Assembly (NCBI GenBank): GCA_032718475.1
Contig: JAUCBJ010009130.1
Span: forward strand, 1 to 64,000
DNA from: Nemertoderma westbladi
Taxonomy: Eukaryota; Xenacoelomorpha; Nemertodermatida; Nemertodermatidae
Direction: 5' to 3'
Length of the DNA stretch: 64,000 nt
Shown: piece by piece, positions 1 through 11,529 of the stretch
Layout: every line of letters starts with the position of its first letter
Position numbering within the stretch: position 1 is the first letter of the stretch
Notes under the pieces: generated by a model
The model's input: the letters and a program-made list of their open reading frames with translations, nothing else
Told to the model about the DNA's origin: nothing
The model's database searches: none
Translations under genes and position numbers: made by a program

Positions 1-3000
1 GGTGTTCTCTAGAATACCTCTTCGGTGCGGGGTACGTGGGTGTTCTCTAGACTACCTCTTCGGTGCGGGGTACGTGGGTGTTCTCTAGAATACCTCTTCG
101 GTGCGGGGTACGTGGGTGTTCTCTAGAATACCTCTTCGGTGCGGGGTACGTGGGTGTTCTCTAGACTACCTCTTCGGTGCGGGGTACGTGGGTGTTCTCT
201 AGACTACCTCTTCGGTGCGGGGTACGTGGGTGTTCTCTAGAATACCTCTTCGGTGCGGGGTACGTGGGTGTTCTCTAGAATACCTCTTCGGTGCGGGGTA
301 CGTGGGTGTTCTCTAGAATACCTCTTCGGTGCGGGGTACGTGGGTGTTCTCTAGACTACCTCTTCGGTGCGGGGTACGTGGGTGTTCTCTAGAATACCTC
401 TTCGGTGCGGGGTACGTGGGTGTTCTCTAGACTACCTCTTCGGTGCGGGGTACGTGGGTGTTCTCTAGAATACCTCTTCGGTGCGGGGTACGTGGGTGTT
501 CTCTAGAATACCTCTTCGGTGCGGGGTACGTGGGTGTTCTCTAGAATACCTCTTCGGTGCGGGGTACGTGGGTGTTCTCTAGACTACCTCTTCGGTGCGG
601 GGTACGTGGGTGTTCTCTAGACTACCTCTTCGGTGCGGGGTACGTGGGTGTTCTCTAGAATACCTCTTCGGTGCGGGGTACGTGGGTGTTCTCTAGAATA
701 CCTCTTCGGTGCGGGGTACGTGGGTGTTCTCTAGAATACCTCTTCGGTGCGGGGTACGTGGGTGTTCTCTAGAATACCTCTTCGGTGCGGGGTACGTGGG
801 TGTTCTCTAGACTACCTCTTCGGTGCGGGGTACGTGGGTGTTCTCTAGACTACCTCTTCGGTGCGGGGTACGTGGGTGTTCTCTAGAATACCTCTTCGGT
901 GCGGGGTACGTGGGTGTTCTCTAGAATACCTCTTCGGTGCGGGGTACGTGGGTGTTCTCTAGAATACCTCTTCGGTGCGGGGTACGTGGGTGTTCTCTAG
1001 ACTACCTCTTCGGTGCGGGGTACGTGGGTGTTCTCTAGAATACCTCTTCGGTGCGGGGTACGTGGGTGTTCTCTAGAATACCTCTTCGGTGCGGGGTACG
1101 TGGGTGTTCTCTAGACTACCTCTTCGGTGCGGGGTACGTGGGTGTTCTCTAGACTACCTCTTCGGTGCGGGGTACGTGGGTGTTCTCTAGAATACCTCTT
1201 CGGTGCGGGGTACGTGGGTGTTCTCTAGACTACCTCTTCGGTGCGGGGTACGTGGGTGTTCTCTAGACTACCTCTTCGGTGCGGGGTACGTGGGTGTTCT
1301 CTAGAATACCTCTTCGGTGCGGGGTACGTGGGTGTTCTCTAGACTACCTCTTCGGTGCGGGGTACGTGGGTGTTCTCTAGACTACCTCTTCGGTGCGGGG
1401 TACGTGGGTGTTCTCTAGACTACCTCTTCGGTGCGGGGTACGTGGGTGTTCTCTAGAATACCTCTTCGGTGCGGGGTACGTGGGTGTTCTCTAGACTACC
1501 TCTTCGGTGCGGGGTACGTGGGTGTTCTCTAGACTACCTCTTCGGTGCGGGGTACGTGGGTGTTCTCTAGAATACCTCTTCGGTGCGGGGTACGTGGGTG
1601 TTCTCTAGAATACCTCTTCGGTGCGGGGTACGTGGGTGTTCTCTAGAATACCTCTTCGGTGCGGGGTACGTGGGTGTTCTCTAGACTACCTCTTCGGTGC
1701 GGGGTACGTGGGTGTTCTCTAGAATACCTCTTCGGTGCGGGGTACGTGGGTGTTCTCTAGAATACCTCTTCGGTGCGGGGTACGTGGGTGTTCTCTAGAA
1801 TACCTCTTCGGTGCGGGGTACGTGGGTGTTCTCTAGAATACCTCTTCGGTGCGGGGTACGTGGGTGTTCTCTAGAATACCTCTTCGGTGCGGGGTACGTG
1901 GGTGTTCTCTAGAATACCTCTTCGGTGCGGGGTACGTGGGTGTTCTCTAGAATACCTCTTCGGTGCGGGGTACGTGGGTGTTCTCTAGAATACCTCTTCG
2001 GTGCGGGGTACGTGGGTGTTCTCTAGAATACCTCTTCGGTGCGGGGTACGTGGGTGTTCTCTAGAATACCTCTTCGGTGCGGGGTACGTGGGTGTTCTCT
2101 AGAATACCTCTTCGGTGCGGGGTACGTGGGTGTTCTCTAGAATACCTCTTCGGTGCGGGGTACGTGGGTGTTCTCTAGAATACCTCTTCGGTGCGGGGTA
2201 CGTGGGTGTTCTCTAGAATACCTCTTCGGTGCGGGGTACGTGGGTGTTCTCTAGAATACCTCTTCGGTGCGGGGTACGTGGGTGTTCTCTAGAATACCTC
2301 TTCGGTGCGGGGTACGTGGGTGTTCTCTAGAATACCTCTTCGGTGCGGGGTACGTGGGTGTTCTCTAGAATACCTCTTCGGTGCGGGGTACGTGGGTGTT
2401 CTCTAGAATACCTCTTCGGTGCGGGGTACGTGGGTGTTCTCTAGAATACCTCTTCGGTGCGGGGTACGTGGGTGTTCTCTAGAATACCTCTTCGGTGCGG
2501 GGTACGTGGGTGTTCTCTAGAATACCTCTTCGGTGCGGGGTACGTGGGTGTTCTCTAGAATACCTCTTCGGTGCGGGGTACGTGGGTGTTCTCTAGAATA
2601 CCTCTTCGGTGCGGGGTACGTGGGTGTTCTCTAGAATACCTCTTCGGTGCGGGGTACGTGGGTGTTCTCTAGAATACCTCTTCGGTGCGGGGTACGTGGG
2701 TGTTCTCTAGAATACCTCTTCGGTGCGGGGTACGTGGGTGTTCTCTAGACTACCTCTTCGGTGCGGGGTACGTGGGTGTTCTCTAGAATACCTCTTCGGT
2801 GCGGGGTACGTGGGTGTTCTCTAGAATACCTCTTCGGTGCGGGGTACGTGGGTGTTCTCTAGAATACCTCTTCGGTGCGGGGTACGTGGGTGTTCTCTAG
2901 AATACCTCTTCGGTGCGGGGTACGTGGGTGTTCTCTAGAATACCTCTTCGGTGCGGGGTACGTGGGTGTTCTCTAGAATACCTCTTCGGTGCGGGGTACG

Positions 3001-6000
3001 TGGGTGTTCTCTAGAATACCTCTTCGGTGCGGGGTACGTGGGTGTTCTCTAGAATACCTCTTCGGTGCGGGGTACGTGGGTGTTCTCTAGACTACCTCTT
3101 CGGTGCGGGGTACGTGGGTGTTCTCTAGAATACCTCTTCGGTGCGGGGTACGTGGGTGTTCTCTAGAATACCTCTTCGGTGCGGGGTACGTGGGTGTTCT
3201 CTAGAATACCTCTTCGGTGCGGGGTACGTGGGTGTTCTCTAGACTACCTCTTCGGTGCGGGGTACGTGGGTGTTCTCTAGACTACCTCTTCGGTGCGGGG
3301 TACGTGGGTGTTCTCTAGAATACCTCTTCGGTGCGGGGTACGTGGGTGTTCTCTAGACTACCTCTTCGGTGCGGGGTACGTGGGTGTTCTCTAGACTACC
3401 TCTTCGGTGCGGGGTACGTGGGTGTTCTCTAGAATACCTCTTCGGTGCGGGGTACGTGGGTGTTCTCTAGAATACCTCTTCGGTGCGGGGTACGTGGGTG
3501 TTCTCTAGAATACCTCTTCGGTGCGGGGTACGTGGGTGTTCTCTAGACTACCTCTTCGGTGCGGGGTACGTGGGTGTTCTCTAGACTACCTCTTCGGTGC
3601 GGGGTACGTGGGTGTTCTCTAGACTACCTCTTCGGTGCGGGGTACGTGGGTGTTCTCTAGAATACCTCTTCGGTGCGGGGTACGTGGGTGTTCTCTAGAA
3701 TACCTCTTCGGTGCGGGGTACGTGGGTGTTCTCTAGAATACCTCTTCGGTGCGGGGTACGTGGGTGTTCTCTAGAATACCTCTTCGGTGCGGGGTACGTG
3801 GGTGTTCTCTAGAATACCTCTTCGGTGCGGGGTACGTGGGTGTTCTCTAGACTACCTCTTCGGTGCGGGGTACGTGGGTGTTCTCTAGAATACCTCTTCG
3901 GTGCGGGGTACGTGGGTGTTCTCTAGAATACCTCTTCGGTGCGGGGTACGTGGGTGTTCTCTAGAATACCTCTTCGGTGCGGGGTACGTGGGTGTTCTCT
4001 AGAATACCTCTTCGGTGCGGGGTACGTGGGTGTTCTCTAGAATACCTCTTCGGTGCGGGGTACGTGGGTGTTCTCTAGACTACCTCTTCGGTGCGGGGTA
4101 CGTGGGTGTTCTCTAGACTACCTCTTCGGTGCGGGGTACGTGGGTGTTCTCTAGAATACCTCTTCGGTGCGGGGTACGTGGGTGTTCTCTAGACTACCTC
4201 TTCGGTGCGGGGTACGTGGGTGTTCTCTAGACTACCTCTTCGGTGCGGGGTACGTGGGTGTTCTCTAGAATACCTCTTCGGTGCGGGGTACGTGGGTGTT
4301 CTCTAGAATACCTCTTCGGTGCGGGGTACGTGGGTGTTCTCTAGAATACCTCTTCGGTGCGGGGTACGTGGGTGTTCTCTAGAATACCTCTTCGGTGCGG
4401 GGTACGTGGGTGTTCACTAGAATACCTCTTCGGTGCGGGGTACGTGGGTGTTCTCTAGAATACCTCTTCGGTGCGGGGTACGTGGGTGTTCTCTAGAATA
4501 CCTCTTCGGTGCGGGGTACGTGGGTGTTCTCTAGAATACCTCTTCGGTGCGGGGTACGTGGGTGTTCTCTAGACTACCTCTTCGGTGCGGGGTACGTGGG
4601 TGTTCTCTAGAATACCTCTTCGGTGCGGGGTACGTGGGTGTTCTCTAGAATACCTCTTCGGTGCGGGGTACGTGGGTGTTCTCTAGACTACCTCTTCGGT
4701 GCGGGGTACGTGGGTGTTCTCTAGACTACCTCTTCGGTGCGGGGTACGTGGGTGTTCTCTAGACTACCTCTTCGGTGCGGGGTACGTGGGTGTTCTCTAG
4801 AATACCTCTTCGGTGCGGGGTACGTGGGTGTTCTCTAGACTACCTCTTCGGTGCGGGGTACGTGGGTGTTCTCTAGACTACCTCTTCGGTGCGGGGTACG
4901 TGGGTGTTCTCTAGAATACCTCTTCGGTGCGGGGTACGTGGGTGTTCTCTAGACTACCTCTTCGGTGCGGGGTACGTGGGTGTTCTCTAGAATACCTCTT
5001 CGGTGCGGGGTACGTGGGTGTTCTCTAGACTACCTCTTCGGTGCGGGGTACGTGGGTGTTCTCTAGACTACCTCTTCGGTGCGGGGTACGTGGGTGTTCT
5101 CTAGACTACCTCTTCGGTGCGGGGTACGTGGGTGTTCTCTAGAATACCTCTTCGGTGCGGGGTACGTGGGTGTTCTCTAGAATACCTCTTCGGTGCGGGG
5201 TACGTGGGTGTTCTCTAGACTACCTCTTCGGTGCGGGGTACGTGGGTGTTCTCTAGACTACCTCTTCGGTGTGGGGTACGTGGGTGTTCTCTAGAATACC
5301 TCTCCGGTGCGGGGTACGTGGGTGTTCTCTAGACTACCTCTTCGGTGCGGGGTACGTGGGTGTTCTCTAGAATACCTCTTCGGTGCGGGGTACGTGGGTG
5401 TTCTCTAGAATACCTCTTCGGTGCGGGGTACGTGGGTGTTCTCTAGACTACCTCTTCGGTGCGGGGTACGTGGGTGTTCTCTAGACTACCTCTTCGGTGC
5501 GGGGTACGTGGGTGTTCTCTAGAATACCTCTTCGGTGCGGGGTACGTGGGTGTTCTCTAGACTACCTCTTCGGTGCGGGGTACGTGGGTGTTCTCTAGAC
5601 TACCTCTTCGGTGCGGGGTACGTGGGTGTTCTCTAGAATACCTCTTCGGTGCGGGGTACGTGGGTGTTCTCTAGAATACCTCTTCGGTGCGGGGTACGTG
5701 GGTGTTCTCTAGAATACCTCTTCGGTGCGGGGTACGTGGGTGTTCTCTAGAATACCTCTTCGGTGCGGGGTACGTGGGTGTTCTCTAGACTACCTCTTCG
5801 GTGCGGGGTACGTGGGTGTTCTCTAGACTACCTCTTCGGTGCGGGGTACGTGGGTGTTCTCTAGACTACCTCTTCGGTGCGGGGTACGTGGGTGTTCTCT
5901 AGAATACCTCTTCGGTGCGGGGTACGTGGGTGTTCTCTAGACTACCTCTTCGGTGCGGGGTACGTGGGTGTTCTCTAGAATACCTCTTCGGTGCGGGGTA

Positions 6001-7990
6001 CGTGGGTGTTCTCTAGACTACCTCTTCGGTGCGGGGTACGTGGGTGTTCTCTAGAATACCTCTTCGGTGCGGGGTACGTGGGTGTTCTCTAGACTACCTC
6101 TTCGGTGCGGGGTACGTGGGTGTTCTCTAGAATACCTCTTCGGTGCGGGGTACGTGGGTGTTCTCTAGACTACCTCTTCGGTGCGGGGTACGTGGGTGTT
6201 CTCTAGAATACCTCTTCGGTGCGGGGTACGTGGGTGTTCTCTAGACTACCTCTTCGGTGCGGGGTACGTGGGTGTTCTCTAGAATACCTCTTCGGTGCGG
6301 GGTACGTGGGTGTTCTCTAGACTACCTCTTCGGTGCGGGGTACGTGGGTGTTCTCTAGACTACCTCTTCGGTGCGGGGTACGTGGGTGTTCTCTAGAATA
6401 CCTCTTCGGTGCGGGGTACGTGGGTGTTCTCTAGACTACCTCTTCGGTGCGGGGTACGTGGGTGTTCTCTAGACTACCTCTTCGGTGCGGGGTACGTGGG
6501 TGTTCTCTAGAATACCTCTTCGGTGCGGGGTACGTGGGTGTTCTCTAGAATACCTCTTCGGTGCGGGGTACGTGGGTGTTCTCTAGAATACCTCTTCGGT
6601 GCGGGGTACGTGGGTGTTCTCTAGAATACCTCTTCGGTGCGGGGTACGTGGGTGTTCTCTAGACTACCTCTTCGGTGCGGGGTACGTGGGTGTTCTCTAG
6701 ACTACCTCTTCGGTGCGGGGTACGTGGGTGTTCTCTAGAATACCTCTTCGGTGCGGGGTACGTGGGTGTTCTCTAGAATACCTCTTCGGTGCGGGGTACG
6801 TGGGTGTTCTCTAGACTACCTCTTCGGTGCGGGGTACGTGGGTGTTCTCTAGACTACCTCTTCGGTGTGGGGTACGTGGGTGTTCTCTAGACTACCTCTT
6901 CGGTGCGGGGTACGTGGGTGTTCTCTAGAATACCTCTTCGGTGCGGGGTACGTGGGTGTTCTCTAGACTACCTCTTCGGTGCGGGGTACGTGGGTGTTCT
7001 CTAGACTACCTCTTCGGTGTGGGGTACGTGGGTGTTCTCTAGACTACCTCTTCGGTGCGGGGTACGTGGGTGTTCTCTAGAATACCTCTTCGGTTCGGGG
7101 TACGTGGGTGTTCTCTAGACTACCTCTTCGGTGCGGGGTACGTGGGTGTTCTCTAGACTACCTCTTCGGTTCGGGGTACGTGGGTGTTCTCTAGACTACC
7201 TCTTCGGTGTGGGGTACGTGGGTGTTCTCTAGAATACCTCTTCGGTGCGGGGTACGTGGGTGTTCTCTAGAATACCTCTTCGGTGCGGGGTACGTGGGTG
7301 TTCTCTAGACTACCTCTTCGGTGCGGGGTACGTGGGTGTTCTCTAGACTACCTCTTCGGTGCGGGGTACGTGGGTGTTCTCTAGACTACCTCTTCGGTGC
7401 GGGGTACGTGGGTGTTCTCTAGACTACCTCTTCGGTGCGGGGTACGTGGGTGTTCTCTAGACTACCTCTTCGGTGCGGGGTACGTGGGTGTTCTCTAGAC
7501 TACCTCTTCGGTGCGGGGTACGTGGGTGTTCTCTAGACTACCTCTTCGGTGCGGGGTACGTGGGTGTTCTCTAGAATACCTCTTCGGTGCGGGGTACGTG
7601 GGTGTTCTCTAGACTACCTCTTCGGTGCGGGGTACGTGGGTGTTCTCTAGACTACCTCTTCGGTGCGGGGTACGTGGGTGTTCTCTAGACTACCTCTTCG
7701 GTGCGGGGTACGTGGGTGTTCTCTAGAATACCTCTTCGGTGCGGGGTACGTGGGTGTTCTCTAGACTACCTCTTCGGTGTGGGGTACGTGGGTGTTCTCT
7801 AGAATACCTCTTCGGTGCGGGGTACGTGGGTGTTCTCTAGAATACCTCTTCGGTGCGGGGTACGTGGGTGTTCTCTAGAATACCTCTTCGGTGCGGGGTA
7901 CGTGGGTGTTCTCTAGAATACCTCTTCGGTGCGGGGTACGTGGGTGTTCTCTAGACTACCTCTTCGGTGCGGGGTACGTGGGTGTTCTCT
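1..7990. repeat. 38-bp satellite array, 210 full units plus a 10-bp partial
   Basis: The unit runs ggtgttctctagamtacctc followed by ttcggtgcggggtacgtg, 38 bp. Position 1 and positions 1141 and 7981 (exact multiples of 38 later) start at the same base of the unit, so there is no net insertion or deletion across 210 copies. The main variation is one A/C site (base 14: agaatacc versus agactacc). Rarer substitutions are a gttcactag unit near 4415, gtgtgggg near 5271, 6867, 7019, 7208 and 7779, a tctccggtg near 5302, and gttcgggg near 7094 and 7169. The array continues off the left edge and ends abruptly at 7990 within reverse-transcriptase-like sequence. No coding role is proposed. Confidence 0.98.
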
Positions 7991-8760
7991 CTCCAACAAT
8001 TTATAATATTTATCTTACAGATCTCTTCAACGAATTGGATGACTCTTGCTTCTCTATATCAATAAAGTTGAGTACCCCTCAGTAGGTTATGCGGATGACA
8101 TTGTGCTTCTATCAAATTTGAAGTCAAGCATACAGGAGATCTGTATAACTGTAAGCAATACTTTGAAAACAACCAATGTTAATTAAGAAAACTCACTTTG
8201 TGATTTGTCCCTCGGCAGATAACCGAACATCTGTCATAACTGATCATATTGTAACGACCCAAGGGGAGTTTATTAAACCAACAGCATCTCTTAAATTCTT
8301 GGAGGTTCCACTTCCTGCGAATAGTCGCAATGTGCGTGGCCACTTCATTCAACGTATATGGATGAATGTGGCCATAGTGAACAGCCGAGGTCTCACAGTT
8401 GACACAGTGCCAGTGAATGGATGGTTAATTTGGAGTGCAATGCGTGCACCATCAATTCTATATGGAGTTGCATTATAGATAAACAAATCTGTGAATCCTT
8501 GTTTATTGCTTGACGGAAAGCACTAAGGGCAATACGGAAATTGGGATGCTATATCTCAAACAAGTGTGTTCGGGGAATTTTATCGTTACACGATTTTAAA
8601 ACTCTGGTTCAGAAAAACCAAGCAAGGTGTATGTACTCGTCCTTTAACTGCGACAACAGTAAAATTGTGTACTACAGCTACATTCTCGTCTCTCTCTTGG
8701 TGGGCGTTGTCCCTTAAACCCTATTACTTGATTATGAAATTGGGGCCTGGTTACTAGGAC
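7981..8760 (+). pseudogene. Decayed non-LTR retrotransposon reverse transcriptase fragment
   Basis: Translation just after the satellite gives GVLSPTIYNIYLTDLF, the RT block that normally follows the GVRQG motif. After a frameshift and stop near 8085 another frame gives GYADDIVLLSNLKSSIQEI, containing the catalytic YADD box. A third frame (about 8176-8478) gives KKTHFVIC, then a stretch like the K(F/Y)LG region, and WSAMRAPSILYG, which resembles the W...P.lLYG motif of the RT thumb and connection region. The reading frame is broken at least twice and the 5' half (endonuclease, RT palm start) is absent. It differs from the intact LINE at 31656-35406, whose active site is FADD. It is a Jockey/CR1-like relic by motif style; the exact clade is uncertain. 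Confidence 0.82.
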
Positions 8761-8833
8761 TACCAACCCTGGAATCGATTACTCTCCAAAAATACAGTTT
8801 AAAACATTGTTTTAAAATGAATTTTAAATTAAA

Positions 8834-8900
8834 ATGTTCCGGATTCCTAGAATACTACTAAGGTAAAAGACCTTAGTAGTATTCTAGGAATCCGGAACAT
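8834..8900. repeat. Perfect inverted repeat, 30-bp arms with 7-nt loop
   Basis: The arm at 8834-8863 (atgttccggattcctagaat and onwards) is the exact reverse complement of 8871-8900, separated by taaaaga. A 30-bp perfect stem is far beyond chance in this AT-rich flank. It could be a tiny foldback transposon, a hairpin RNA precursor, or a replication-slippage product. No flanking target duplication was recognised. Confidence 0.95.
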
Positions 8901-9298
8901 AGATAAAGATTTCAAACATAAGTGCGCGAGTCTTGATTTGTACCAGAATAACTAGGTTTAAAACCCAGATACAATAAGATTTATAAGTGCGCGGACTAAC
9001 TATACCATTTTTTTTTAAAATTAATTTTTAGCGTTTTATTTATTGTGTATTATGCATATTATTATGTTTTTACTTCTACCAGTAACTCAATTACGCCGTT
9101 GTATAATTTTATTTTCCATGATCCTATTTTACCTAAATAAAGCCGCCGGGGGACTGAACCTGATATGAACTGAATGTCGCATTAGTTGCCCTTGAGTTAG
9201 TGTCCCTTAAATTCGATAATAATAAACAACATTCACTTAATAAACTATTAATAATTATAATTATAATAATAAATAGTAATATATTACTTTTTAGAAAG
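8901..9298. other. AT-rich intergenic stretch, no gene seen
   Basis: The sequence between the hairpin and the poly(A) signal of the minus-strand gene is AT-rich, with T- and A-runs and no sustained open frame or recognisable repeat. It probably lies beyond the 3' end of the minus-strand transcript. Confidence 0.6.
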
Positions 9299-9304
9299 TT
9301 TATT
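9299..9304 (-). promoter_or_regulatory. Polyadenylation signal AATAAA of the minus-strand gene
   Basis: The plus strand reads tttatt, so AATAAA lies on the minus strand, about 165 nt downstream of the stop codon of the terminal exon at 9468. The distance fits a short 3' UTR. AATAAA is common by chance in AT-rich DNA, so support is positional only. Confidence 0.5.
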
Positions 9305-9467
9305 ACATCATTCGCACCTGAATTATAATCAGCACAAAACGTGATCCGAACGGTTTAACTAAATAGAGAGGACATAGTAAAGCAGACAATATAAAGAAAA
9401 CTGCACACAGGGATATAAAGTAACATTGTTAAGTAGTTCGATTAGCATACATGGTTAAGTTGGCAAG

Positions 9468-10364
9468 TTAGTCATCGTCTTCCAGTTTATCTTCAGGTAG
9501 GCAAGCTATTTGCATTGATCTATCGAATATACGCTCGGGGTCGCCTTGGCAACAGCAGCTCGCGAGACTGTACAAGGAGCAGTCGGGTGAGGACTGGTCC
9601 ACCGATTGGCTCCGGTCGCTGTAACTGTTCGAGTCGAGACTGCCTTGTCTGCAAGGTGAGACTCGGAGCGAAGGTCCCCCGCGATAGGCCCCGCCCCATC
9701 GGGATCCGCTCCGGTAGGGATTCGCGTCTGTTTGCGAACTATGCGGCATCTTTAGGAGCAGTCGACCGGCCGCGTTCAACCCGCTGTCCGTACTGATCGT
9801 GAGCGTTTTAATCCGCGCGCCGATCGCGGGTTGCTCGTCGTTTTCGGGTTCCTCCCCGGAGCACAGCGAGTACGACTGTTTGGTGAGACGAGCCCGTCGA
9901 CGGGGACTGGGGAGGTCGTCCGAGAGGCAGTCCGCGCCGCGAACCGGCAGCGAGTCCGGTCGGAACGACGGGAGGATTTCCTCGTCGAGGAACCGATCGA
10001 AGGTGATGGAGTCGTCCGGAACCTCCTCGGGGTCGTCCGTTTGGTCCTCGATGACGCATCCCGAGTCGGCGCCTCGGTACTTCTGTTTCAGCGATTGACG
10101 GCGTCCGGAGGCGACGGGAGGCGGCAGCTCCTCCGGTGTCACGGGAGGCGGTTCCAGGAGGTGCGGGTTGCGCAGTTCGTACTGGCGACGGATGTGGGCC
10201 GGAAGCGGAACCGAGTAACTCCGACTCAACTCGAGGAGCGACCGTCGTCGTCGATTCCACCGGCAATCGGAACCGAGTCGGCTGTGACTCGCCGCCACGC
10301 AGTCATACACCGTCGTTGCTGGGCAACAGTCACCTAATATACACCCGCTATGGCTCCCAAACGC
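9468..10364 (-). CDS. Terminal coding exon of a minus-strand gene: Ser/Arg/Pro-rich disordered C-terminus (possibly NUAK-family kinase tail)
   Basis: On the minus strand a tttatttcag acceptor at 10365-10366 opens a 299-codon frame beginning AFGSHSGCILGDCCPATT and ending KLEDDD-stop at 9468. The exon is strikingly GC-rich against its AT-rich surroundings. The protein has no domain I recognise. It is low-complexity, with basic clusters (RWNRRRR, SPRRRARL), acidic patches (DQTDDPEEVPDD), proline runs (LEPPPVTPEELPPP) and many serines, consistent with a regulatory phosphorylated tail. It starts in phase 0, matching the phase-0 end of the exon at 41391-41512, so the two are very probably spliced across a 31-kb intron. 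Long disordered tails are normal in NUAK kinases, but I see no specific NUAK tail motif, so the gene assignment is inferred from position and strand only. Confidence 0.75.
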   Translation of the reverse strand, partial: AFGSHSGCILGDCCPATTVYDCVAASHSRLGSDCRWNRRRRSLLELSRSYSVPLPAHIRRQYELRNPHLLEPPPVTPEELPPPVASGRRQSLKQKYRGADSGCVIEDQTDDPEEVPDDSITFDRFLDEEILPSFRPDSLPVRGADCLSDDLPSPRRRARLTKQSYSLCSGEEPENDEQPAIGARIKTLTISTDSGLNAAGRLLLKMPHSSQTDANPYRSGSRWGGAYRGGPSLRVSPCRQGSLDSNSYSDRSQSVDQSSPDCSLYSLASCCCQGDPERIFDRSMQIACLPEDKLEDDD

Positions 10365-10789
10365 CTGAAATAAAATGAATTAGTACAATAATAACAGTGA
10401 CTATAATCTGAAGCCGGTTTCGGTTTGAACTTTCGATCTTGGTGGGAACAACGTAACTTTACAAATGTTTGTAATGTTGGCATCAGAAATTAAAATTACA
10501 TCTGATATACGAAGTTAAAGAACTAGGTGGTGGGTCTAGGGTCTAATTATGGTGTGGGTGGGACTTGGGAGAGCTATTTAGGGTCTTTAGGGGTATAGAG
10601 TATTTAGGTATACGTCAGATACAATACTCAGAATGAATACTCACAAAGAATGTGTTCTAGAATAATTTACATTGTAATTCGTGGCGCATGCATGTAAAAT
10701 AATACAAAGTAAAATTGCTACATGCGGAAATAGGTTGATTAGAGGGAGTCGTGGTATAAAATCAACGTAATACTGAAAGTATTTGCTTG
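10365..10789. other. Intron sequence between terminal exon and satellite, nothing else recognised
   Basis: The stretch is moderately AT-rich, with no sustained open frame apart from frames running in from the satellite. It holds the acceptor and polypyrimidine tract of the terminal exon at its left end on the minus strand. Confidence 0.6.
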
Positions 10790-11529
10790 TGTTGTTTGTG
10801 ACACGTTGTGGTACAAACTTGTGATTTTTGTGACACAATGTGGTACATGTTGTTTGTGACACATTGTGGTACTACAAGTTGTTCGTGATACATTGTGGTA
10901 CATGTTGTTTGTGGCACATTGTGGTACATGTTGTTTGTGGCACATTGTGGCACATGTTGTTTGTGACATATTGTGGTACAAGTTGTTTGTGACAAATTGT
11001 GGTACATGTTGTTTGTGACACATTGTGGTACATATTGTTTGTGGCACATTGTGGTACATGTTGTTTGTGATACATAGTGGTTCATGTTGTTGTGACACAT
11101 TGTGGTACATATTGATTATGATACATTGTGGAACATGTTGTTGGTGATACATTGTGGAACATGTTGTTGGTGATACATTATGGGACATGTTGTTTGTGAC
11201 ACATTGTGGTACACGTTGTTTGTGCTACATTGTGGAACATGTTGTTTGTGACACATTGTGGAACATGTTGTGGTGATACATTATGGGACATGTTGTTTGT
11301 GATACATTGTGGTACACGTTGTTTGTGATACATTGAGGTACATGTTGATTATGATACATTGTGGTACATGTTGTTTGTGACACATTGAGGTACATGTTAT
11401 TTGTGATACATTGTGGTTCCTGTTGTTTATGACACATTGTGGTACATATTGTTTGTTGCACATTGTAGTACAGGTTGTTTGTGATACATTGTGGTACATA
11501 TTGATTAGTGAAACATTGTGGTACACGTT

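Noticed and set aside
1-7990. CRISPR-like or telomere-like array
   Set aside because: Units are contiguous without unique spacers, so not CRISPR. The 38-bp unit does not resemble telomere motifs, and unique sequence follows on the right.
9515-10378. Plus-strand frames of 80-168 codons opposite the terminal exon
   Set aside because: They are shadows of the GC-rich minus-strand exon, which has an acceptor site, phase match and poly(A) signal; the plus-strand frames have none.
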